NCBI GenBank assembly: GCA_002179805.1
Contig: NAVB01002154.1
Location: 1 to 21,077, forward strand
Source of the DNA: Acanthamoeba lenticulata
Taxonomy: Eukaryota; Discosea; Longamoebia; Acanthamoebidae
Direction: 5' to 3'
DNA: 21,077 nucleotides
Shown piece by piece: positions 1 to 10,000 of this stretch. The notes beneath the pieces were generated by a model, which saw only the letters and a program-made list of their open reading frames with translations, ran no database searches and was not told the DNA's origin. Numbering within the stretch: the first letter of the stretch is position 1; every line of letters begins with the position of its first letter. The translations under genes and the position numbers were made by a program.

Positions 1-12
1 TGGCCACCAAAG

Positions 13-3000
13 TCAACGAAGATAACTATTAAATAATATTATTATTAAATATAAATAACAATAAAGATAAAACGTACGAGGAATCCTCGCGGAGCCAGAA
101 CATGTAGTCTTCCATCACGCTCGCCATTTCGACACCCTCGAGGGTGATCATCTTGATGTTGCCCTTCTCCGACTTGGTGGACACAGTGCACGAGTTGACG
201 GTGATGCTCACGTTCTTGACGTCCCAATAGTGCATGTGCCGCAGCTTTTGACTACACGACAGCCACGGTCAAGGAACGACAAGAAGAAGGAAGGATGCAA
301 GTGTTGGTGATGCTGTTGTTATTGTAGTTGGAGACGTACTGGGTGATTCGATCAAAAATGTCGAGGCCCGACACGCCGATGCCGACCGTGCAGATATCAG
401 GCAGATCGAGGTCGGCCGTCTCCAGTTTCACGTTTCGGTACACCGTCTACCGCACGAACAATAATCAAATAAAATGAACAAAAAAAACAAGCAAGATTCA
501 GATCTTAAGATCCTAGTGGTGCTCCACCACACCACCTCTTAATCATCGTACCAGGCCGTATAACGGGAGCTGCTTGGCGATGGTCAAGTAGTGGACAAGG
601 ACGTTGACGTCATCGTCCTGCATATGTGAAGGAGATGTCCCAAGTGAGAGGAATGGCCAATGGCCCAGCAGGGGCGTGCACATAAAATGTGCGTGACGAG
701 CAGGGTGGACCATCTTGAGGCGCTTGATGCGGGCGATCTCGGTCTCGATGAGGATGCCCCATTCGCCGGCTGACTTGGTATTCAGCAGGTTCGAGGGCAC
801 GAGCGTGGGGACACTGGTCACGGATAGTCAACGAGTGCGGTGCGGGAGAGGGGGAAAAAAAAGTGTACTAGGGCAACATACATGCTGGCCGCGTTGGAGC
901 CGACCGTCTGTTGGTTGCCGTCGACAATGACCTTGGCAGCCGCCAGGCCGGCCATGAGGTTATCCGGGACGAGAATGCGCTCGCTGTACGGGAGAGTTTG
1001 AGTGTCGGATGACCGCCGCTTCATGGCTGGTGCAAAAAGTCACGCCCAAGGAGTGGGTAGAGGAATAGGAGCGCACTTCATGATGTAGTTGTGGAGCTGG
1101 AACATCTCGATGCGGTTCTCCGACGGGTCGTCGGAGAGGAAGGCAGGATCCAACCACATCTTCTTCTTGAGGTACAGCTTCACTTCGAGCCCGTGCTTCT
1201 CGGCCTTGGCGAGAATGTCGGCGATGAAGTCCGTCGGTGTCAGACTCCGCTCTGCACTCGCCATCATCATTTTACAGAAAACTTGACGGGCTTCCCCAAA
1301 GCCAAAAGCAGAAAGGAGCAACTCAGTTGCGAGTGTGTACCGATCTGTTTCTGGGGGTAGACCTCGTAGATGGCAAACTCGGAGGGGTCGTTGAGCCGCA
1401 CGGCCTTGGTTGTGAGCGGCGTAAAGACGTCGGCAGCCGTGGACACAGGGTCGATGTGAACCGCCACCTCGCTGCCGCTGGGCAAGGTGAACCAAATCCG
1501 CATCTGCCGTCGTTCCTGTGTTGTTGTTGCTCGTGCGTGAGCCACAGCAGCAACGGTGGTTTGGGGAGTTTGAGGAGTCGCTTCTTACCCTGTTGGCTTC
1601 AAACTCGACGGCCGAGGGGGGATACTGTCGGTTTTCCTTCTGCTTGGAGCGGAAGGCCAAGACCTTGAGCTTTTCGTAGGCGTAGCGCGCGTAGGCGCTC
1701 ACATCGCCAGAGGTCTCGGTGGCCTCGAGCAGGAAGGTGCCCAGATACGGCAGGAAGGCGTCCGTCGGGGGGAAGACGCCGCAGCAGGCCGCGAGGATCT
1801 CCCACGCGCGGAGGGTGCCCTCGCGGGAGGGATTGAGCGTAGTCTGCTTCATGATCTGCGCATAGAGCTCGTTCCTGAAGGCAGCCGGGTGGGCAATGCC
1901 AGTCACGAAGAGGTCCTTGACGGCCTCATAGCCCTCCTCGCCGTCGACGAAACGGGTGAGCTTGCGGAAGAGCGAGAGGGACAAGTTGACGTAGTTCACG
2001 CTGCTGGTCTTGTGCAAGGGCGACTCCAGTTTCTGATTTGACGCAATTATTGCCGTCAGAAGAGAATGCGTCAGCGCTATGCGCAATCAGATGACAAGGT
2101 GTGGACGAACCTTGGAGTAGGTGCAGATCTGCTGAATCGAGTAGGACTTCTGCCGACGCAGCCCGATCGCGCTCTTGCGCTTCATCATGTTAAAGTGGAT
2201 GCGAGCGTACTCTTCGAACGAGTACAGGCGCATGTCCTCCTTGCTGACGATCTCTGGAATCTCCCTGCACGGCCAGTCAGTGGTCAATGCCGCAAAGTTC
2301 TGTGGTGGCTGGGCCGGATCTGCGCACGTACTCGGATCCCTCCTTGCGCTGCATGGGCGCGTGGGCCTTGTTGAGCTGCAGTTTCTCCACGACGCGCCTA
2401 CGAAGGGAGGCGACGCGAGGCGACTGGTAGTTGACGGCCAGTTTGGACAGCGGCACGTTAAGGGCCGACGGCGGCAGGATCTTGTCGCCTTTAGGGCCGT
2501 AGTCGACCGCATCGATGATGTCCGAGTCCAGCACGATGTTCGGCAGCTTGTTGACATCATACAGGATGGTGTCCGGGTCCGTGACCTCCACACGGACAGC
2601 GTGATCCTGCTCGTCCGGGGTTTCGGTGATGCGGACCGACCGAGCAGAAACTGGAGGCGCCTCGGCATTGGAAGCGGCGTTGGCGCTGGCGAGAGCGCGT
2701 TGCCTCGCTTCCTCTTCCCTTTGTCTCCGGAGCTCTTCTTGTCGCCTGGCCTCGGCTTGCCTCCTCCGCTCCATTTCGGCCTGGCGCATGTCAAAATAGA
2801 TGCGACGTGCGATGAACGCGCGGATGTCTGCGCCGACAAGCAGCCCAGGAGTGAATCCAGAGTTATCTTGACTTGTGGATTGTCAGACATGGCGATTACG
2901 TACAGGACTGGACTTTAATCGCCGCAGCCTTGTAGCAGCGGTAGTAGTTCCGAATGAACACCATGCGCCACCTGCATAGCAAAGAGAAATCTCTCGGGTG

Positions 3001-6000
3001 AGCTGGCTTGAAAGACACACTTTGGGGGAGGCGATGAGTACCAGCTCTGGATCAGGATCACACGGCCTCGCAGGGCGGCGGCCTTGGCCTCCTCAAGGCG
3101 CTTGTACTGTTCGGATGTTTTCCCCACGGGCTCTGGTTAAGGCTCGCGCGAGTAAGCATTATGTGAGGGCAAAAACGGACCTCAGCATCTCTGAGGAAGA
3201 TCTTGGTCTTTCCGGCCTTCCATGAATCGTCAGTGGTCCCGACTCGTTTGATGATGGCCGCACACCCACCCATCAGGTCCGTCTAGGTGCACACACACAC
3301 ACAAGTTGTGTGGTCAGTCTGTGTCTCACAGCGCATTCACAAGAAGCTCGCACGAGGGCGTTTACCGTTGCGCCGGGGCGGGCTCCGGTCGAAGGAAGGA
3401 GCGCGCGGTAGCGGGCGAGGAACTCCTTGATGGGAAAGCGAATGGGGAAACCCAGCTTACGAATACGGATGGTCTCCATCATGCCAGCGTAACGCAGCTG
3501 CGCGAGCACCATCTCGTCGTCAAAGACGAATGGCTGCTTCACCGTGTTGGGCTTGAGGCATCGCACGTAGTGCGGAGACGTAGCGCCGAGCGTGGCCATC
3601 AGCTCGTTCAGTTGATTCTGTTGGAGAGATGTTGGTCCACCCGTTATTAGCACGACTGGACGTGACCAGCATTGCGCCAAATGTGGGTAGTACAGTTCCC
3701 ACACGAGGAGAAGCCGCACCTTGAAAATGGTGCCCACGGTGGCCGTCTTCTTGCCTGATTTGGCTCCATCGAGCTCCGCAGCGACGCCCGAGAAGATCGT
3801 CCTGAGCAGACTCACCGAACTGTTTTGGAGAATGCGAACCAAGTCCTCGGGCAGGGAATCCTTGTTCTTGTCGAGGAATCCCGCGACCTCGTAAGCCACC
3901 TGATGATGGCCAGCGCATGTGTTGGTGAGGTCATAAGTGCTAAAATGGGAGAGGACGAGGAGGCATCGTACATCACCGGCGTAGTGCTTGACGACGAAGC
4001 TCGTGCGCGACTTCTTGGGGATCTCAAACTTGTTGTGCTTACCGAAGTTGGTACTGAGCTTGCCCAGGAAGGTCAGGTCCGTCGCTTTGGGGAAGCGGCA
4101 CTCCTCGTCCAACAAAGACAAGATGCCGGGCGGCCTTATCATGCAAATGTGAGCAACATACGTGTCGCGACAGGGGAAAGACATTGGTCATCACGTACCG
4201 AGCCTTTTCAATTAAATCAATACAATCTTGGTTGTCGTTGTAGGAGATGGCCGTCACAGGAATGCCCTCCGCTCGATACTCCTGTATCCGTGAGCGAACA
4301 AGGTTGATTGAGAGAGATGACTGAAGCCGTTAGTATCAGGCAAGAAACGCACCTCCTGCTCCAACTTGAAGATGGTCATGTTGAAGAAGTTCTGAAGCTT
4401 CTCGTTGGCAAAGTTGATGCACAGCTGCTCGAAACTATTCACCTTGAAATTCTCAAAGCCGAAGATGTCGAGCACGCCGATGAACGACTTGGTTTGTTTG
4501 GGCTTGTGGATCACCTTGTTGATCGACTGCACGATCCAGTCGAACATGAAGCTGTAGATCGACTGCACGACGGTGTTCAGGTCAGCCGTTTGCCGCCGAC
4601 GTCAGTACGTGGTCAGAGCAATGGTACCTTGGCGAGGGCGTCACGAGCATCCGTGGCTTGCTCGGGCTTGAGGTTGAGCATGATCTTCTGTCCCGAGACG
4701 GACATGGCACGCGAGGTCAGCGCTGCACTGAGCGCTTCTACCTTGATGCCCAGCAGCCGCGCCACCACCTCCAAGTCTGGTGTTGCCACGCAGGCTTCAT
4801 GTGAGGAGGCGGCCAGCGAATAATCAAGTTCATTTTAAAATGAAGGCAAGGCCTGAGGTTTTACCGCTCATATTCACCACTTGGGAAGACTCGGTGCCGG
4901 AGAACTTGACGTTACCGAGACGCAAGATACCTGCAGTCGTCCTCGCCAGGTTAGGTTACCCGCCAAACAGGTTCCCCCAAGTATGAGGGCGTACCGGAGA
5001 GGACGCGGAACATCTCCTCCTCCGTGGCGCTCGGGATCTCCAAGGCGGACAAGGCCATCTGGTAGCAAGAAGGGCTCACTGTGTAAGCCGCATTGCGATG
5101 AGGCCGATCGTGCAAAGAGACGTAGTACCCGCAGGCGCTCAAAGTCTTCCTCATCATGGATGTTGGGGACAGTGTGGCAGCCGCTCTGGTTCAAATAGTG
5201 GTACTCCTCCATCGGAAGTAGGCACCATTGCGCTGTTGTAGACACACAACAAGAGTCGTAAGAAACCAAGTACGCAGCACGAAATCCTTGAAGGGGATTC
5301 GGCACCTCGCTCGCTTTCAGAGCAGCCTTTAATGAGCTGATAAAAGACATGATAGTTACGCTCGCCTTCAGCTTGGTACACCAGCCGTGACTACCACACC
5401 CGAACGACACCACACACACACACACACGACTAGGACATGAGAAACCAACCTCTAAATATCTGTGGCAATGACGATGCCCGCACAGCTCATACCCGCTCCA
5501 ACAAATCTGTCGTGGTGATGCCAAATCAGCCATGACTCCAATAGAAGAATACCTTGGTTGGAAGAAACGTACAGTTGATGATGCGAGCACCAACGATTTG
5601 GCCAGTCCCGCCGAAGTGAATCTCGATAAACTTGCCCTGCAGCACAGCAAGTTAGTTGCTCCATTCTTGTGAAAAGGGAGAAAGGAAGTCCACTTACGAA
5701 ACGAGAGCTGTTGTCGTTACGGACAGTCTTGGCATTACCAAACGCCTCCAGGACCGGACTGGCGAAGAGATAAAGCACAGTAAACATTACAGCAATTACA
5801 ATCAGCATGAAGACAAGGAGGACGCACCTGGACTCGAGGATCATCTGCTCCACCTCCGAGTGGCGATTTGTGCGGGCAGCTAGGTATTGCAGGATGAGTT
5901 TAGTGGCCTCCGTTTTGCCTGCACCGCTCTCGCCACTGTGACAAAAGAATGTTAGAGGGGGAACTGTTTGTATGACTGCATGAGGGAGCAGCACCTGATA

Positions 6001-6395
6001 ATGACGGACTGGTTCGCCGAGTCCTCACGCATGTCATGGTAGCAGGACTCTGCCGTGGCAAAGATGTGCGGCGGCGGACGCACAGAACCGGCCGCTCGGC
6101 CAATGTACTCGCGTACAATCTCTTGACTGTAAATGGGCAGCGACTGGTAGGGGTTGACCGAGACCAATATGGAGCCCGTGTTGGTCTGCCCAGTGAATGA
6201 TGAACAGATACTGATTAGTGTGCTTTGAAGCTGGGGTGGGAGAACAACGGCACGTACATAAATACGATTTTTCATGTAACGCATTTTCAAGTTCTTCAAG
6301 ATGCCTTCTTCTGAGAGGTTGCTCATCTGAATCATATCTTCTATTCCCTCGCTTGCGAGGTTCACATCACTGATGGTATCATCGCGCTCCTGCAT
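13..6395 (-). CDS. Unconventional MyTH4-FERM myosin heavy chain (29-exon core model)
   Basis: Actin-based ATP-driven motor, probably acting at membrane protrusions. Exons (high to low): 6395-6258, 6185-5995, 5935-5828, 5758-5698, 5636-5553, 5390-5306, 5232-5129, 5058-4995, 4930-4865, 4794-4628, 4562-4353, 4281-4199, 4134-3972, 3899-3720, 3617-3366, 3282-3181, 3106-3042, 2971-2904, 2827-2332, 2264-2111, 2032-1589, 1503-1341, 1251-1077, 983-882, 813-711, 617-552, 446-340, 251-78, 25-13. The sum is 4188 nt (1395 aa), all phases compatible. Visible motifs: P-loop GESGAGKT, switch I NDNSSRFGKF, switch [10 protein letters not shown], actin-binding region HYVRCLKPN, then two IQ motifs ([23 protein letters not shown]), a short E/R/Q-rich helix, a linker, one MyTH4 ([14 protein letters not shown]) and one FERM domain. 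No SH3 or PH domain is seen. The last exon is only 13 nt and is the weakest call. The usual LLEKSR reads FLPTKSR in my model, and the TEDS residue is Gln. Class is not assigned. Confidence 0.93.
3291..3303 (-). repeat. (AC)n tract in a myosin intron
   Basis: Short AC repeat inside the intron at 3283-3365, close to its 3' splice site on the minus strand. Confidence 0.75.
5411..5427 (-). repeat. (CA)n tract in the longest myosin intron
   Basis: CA repeat inside the intron at 5391-5552 (162 bp), about 20 bp from its 3' splice site on the minus strand. This is the longest intron in my model of the gene. Confidence 0.75.
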
Positions 6396-6496
6396 GATGT
6401 GAGGTCGGCGAGATATGGCAACCAGACTGTCAAGGGCAGAGAATCAATCGCTTGAGCAAGAAGAGGACGAGTCGTTGAGTTTGAAAGAAGAGAAAC

Positions 6497-6906
6497 CAAC
6501 AGCTGGTCCTTCCAGTTAGGTCTTGGCCACCAAAGCGGTTTCCAAAGGGGGAGTCCTTGGCGACCTATTGTTGTAAAGCCTCTCCATATAAAGAAAGTAG
6601 GTCGCAGTTCGTGTGTAACGAATACATGCAGAGTGAAAGCGGTCTACGGCGTGCTTTCGAACAAGGTCATGGGTGCACTTGTTGAGTCCTAGATGCTGGG
6701 GTGAGACTATGCCATAGCTGATAGAACGAGTCCTTGTCGAGCTTGATTTTAATTGGGGGGCCTAGAAGGGATTGCATTGTTGAAGCGTACAAGGGAGAAC
6801 GTACCTGAGGTATCTTTTGGTTGTTCTTTGGCCGCCTTTGACGCTGCGCCTGCCTCGTGCCCCGAGGTGGCCCTCGCACATTGAGCTTCGCATTATTTAT
6901 CGACAC
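6497..6906 (-). CDS. Probable 5' coding exons of the myosin, or a small separate gene (unresolved)
   Basis: Upstream of the myosin Met at 6395 the frame stays open back to an acceptor (intron 6427-6496, 70 bp). A phase-matched exon, 6564-6497, reads VAKDSPFGNRFGGQDLTG. It has an acceptor at 6565. A basic ORF starts with ATG at 6906 (MSINNAKLNVRGPPRGTR) and has a strong GTACGT donor at 6804. Joining 6906-6805 to 6564-6497 (intron 6565-6804) keeps phase 0, as does a longer first exon ending at 6679. A third option is a 43-bp intron (6762-6804), which instead opens about 82 further codons ending at a stop near 6490 and would make a separate small protein of about 116 aa. The sequence alone does not decide. 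No known domain is recognised in any version. Confidence 0.4.
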
Positions 6907-7013
6907 GACTCAAATTCCTCACTGCTTATATTTAGTTTCCAAGAATAAAAGTGGCCACATGCACTTTGCCGGCATCTTAATCTTGAATTGAAAAGTGGAA
7001 GCATCAGCGATCA
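6907..7013. promoter_or_regulatory. Divergent promoter spacer, myosin side / TOP3A
   Basis: A 107-bp spacer lies between the upstream-most plausible myosin ATG (6906, minus) and the TOP3A ATG (7014, plus). It is more AT-rich than the flanking genes and carries TATA-like stretches at about 6926-6934 and 6944-6950. Function is inferred from position; if the myosin starts at 6395 the spacer is about 620 bp. Confidence 0.4.
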
Positions 7014-10000
7014 ATGGGGAGGCGTGTGCTGTCCGTGGCTGAAAAGCCAAGTGTGGCAAAGGAATTAGCGAATATTCTCTCAAATGGACGCTTCCAAACG
7101 GTAAGAATGAATGAGTGCACCCTTTCATCATCTTGAGTGGTTGTGCTGATAAGGACGGGTGCAGAGGAAAGGGAGATCAAAATATAACATGATATTCGAG
7201 TTTCAGTATGAGATGAACGGAATGATGTGCGATATGGCCGTTACATCTGTCACCGGTCACCTTATGGAGACTGATTTCCCTCCTGAATACAAGCAATGGA
7301 AATCTTGTGATCCTTCTGCACTGTTGGACCTCAACGTTCCGGTCATCAAGTATGTTCGTGAGGTACGTGTAAAACATTGCTGTACGGTTGGAGACTCGGG
7401 TGCCTGAGTGGTGTGCGCTGTGTATTATACACAATAGGATGCCAAGGACATCGAGTTCAACTTAATGCAGGAAGCGCGTCGTGCTGACTGGCTTGTTCTA
7501 TGGCTGGACTGCGATCGAGAAGGGGAGAACATCGCCTTTGAGGTCATCGAGGTCTGCAAGAAAGCCAACAGGCGCCTGGAGGTTTACAGGGCGCACTTCT
7601 CTGCACTCATCCCACGGTACAGTACCAACCAGTCCGTCTTGGTGATGTGACTTGAAAGACCTGAGATCCCATGATGTCCTGTTCGTGGCCTTTCAGGGAC
7701 ATTCATCGTGCGTGTAAAACCTTGACTCCACCCGATGAGTACGCCTCTATGGCAGTCGATGCACGACAAGAGCTGGACTTGCGGATTGGAGCCTGCTTCA
7801 CGCGCTTCCAGACACTGCGATTACAACAAAAGTTTCAAGGTCTGCTTCGCTCTCTTCTTCTTGACCTTTTTTTGGCGTCACTCACGTGCTGTACGTGGCA
7901 GGCCTCGCTGACAACGTCATCAGCTATGGCCCCTGCCAGTTCCCCACTCTTGGCTTCGTAGTCGAGCGGTGAGTTTCTTTTCCGCACCTTTCTGGACCCC
8001 TCTGTGCTGCTTACTCGTGCCACGACCTGCAGGTATTGGGAGATACAGAACTTCAGGTCGGAGAAGTTTTGGTCCATCCACTGCTCTATTGCCAAGGGCT
8101 CCGATTCGTGCTCACCGACTTGGCGTCGCCGTCGCTTCTTCGATCGGCTCTCTTGCTTAATCATCTACGAGATGTGCATGGAGGACCCCTTGGCGACGGT
8201 AACAAGCATTACTAAGAAGCCCAAGCGTAAGTTGTACGTCGTCTCGCCGTCTCCCTCAGACTCAAAGTCGGATTTGATATCTAAAGCCTTGAACCCGCAG
8301 CCGACCCTTTCCTCTGACGACGGTCGCCCTGCAGAAGCTAGCCGCTCGCAAGCTCAAGTTTTCTTCGCAACACACGATGAGTGTACTGGCTACGCACCAC
8401 TTACTATCGTTTGTTCTTGGGTTTAAAGTGCTAACGAGCTGGAGTTTGCAGGTTGCCGAAACGCTTTATAATCGTGGTTTCATCAGCTATCCACGCACAG
8501 AGACAGACTCGTTCATCGAAGGAACAGACCTCAACTCGCTCATCGCAATCCACACAGCGGACCCTAATTGGGGCGATTACGCCCAACAGTACGCAATGTT
8601 CATCCCACACCGAACCCCGTCTTTTTGATTGACTTGCGCTTCCCTTAATCACAACTCCAGGCTGCTGAACGGGAAATTCAAGACACCCAAGCACGGAAAG
8701 AACAACGACAATTCGCATCCACCCATTCACCCCACCAAGCACACTCACCTGTCAGCGCTGCCGGATAATGATCAACGCCGGTTGTACGAGTTGGTCACGC
8801 GACACTTCCTTGCTTGCTGCTCTGACGACGCTATCGGTAAGCTCCGCAACTAATTACCAAGATGATGCTCAAAGCTCAGCTGCTCAGCTTTCTTCTTGTG
8901 CTCACAGGAAGCGAAACGGTGGTCGAGTTTTCTATCGCTGGTGAAGTCTTCACAGCCAAGGGGTTGATGGTGGAGCAGCTAAACTATCTCGAGGTCTACT
9001 ACCCCTATGAGCGATGGACGGACAAGAGTTTGCCGGTCTTCGAGCAGGGCGAGCAGATCATGCCCTCAGCCTTAGAGATGCACGAGGGCGAAACGACGGC
9101 GCCTCCCATGCTTACTGAAGCTGAGCTGATTCGTAAAATGGACGACAATGGCATTGGCACCGACGCAACGATAGCCACGCACATCCAGACCATTCAGGTA
9201 TCTTTTACACCAGTTGAAAGGCTTCAGCTTCTCACTTCTTTTGCCGGAACGCGCAGGATCGTGGGTATGCAAACAAAATGGGCGCCAACGGCGAGTTTGT
9301 GCCAACGACGCTCGGCGTCGCTCTCGTGGACGCCTACAACTCGATGCCGCTTGCATTCAAGCTCTCGGCGCCTCAGTTGCGCGCCAAGGTAAGTGTCGTT
9401 CAGTCGATTGGAAAAGCCCAAAAGTGCAGGCCATCCCCCGCGCTCTACTCACTTCTGCTGTTTTTAAAACGGGCTTGCAGATGGAGAAGGACATGATAAA
9501 TATCAGCCAGAAACAAAGTACCAAGGGAGAGGTGTTGCGCGTAAACGCAGATTTGTACAGAAAGCTCTTCCTTCAAGTCATGAAAGAATCCACCAAGCTC
9601 GATCAGGTACTCTTAATCTCTGCCTTTGTCCACCCGACGTTGCTCTGCTTAAGTGATGAGCCTATGTAGGCCTGTGCAAAATACTTTGATCCTCTCGGGA
9701 CGTCGTTCACGAGTGAAAAGAGGAACTTCTCCGCGTGTGGTAAGTGTGGCGGTCAAATGAGCCTTCGTGCAATGGAGCGGGTGCGTATCTACCGCCACAT
9801 TGCGCATACACGCCCATCCTTTCTCGTGGCATCCCTGATACAATAGTAACTCTGTCGCGCGCAGTCGCAAGTGCTGTTCTGCTCTCACTGCAAGCAAAGC
9901 TTGACTGTCCCCAACTCTGGCGCGGTGAAGCCCCTCGATCATCGATGTCCTTTGTGCCAGTATCAGGTACCTGCACGAATGTGCACTTCCTCTCCTCCTT

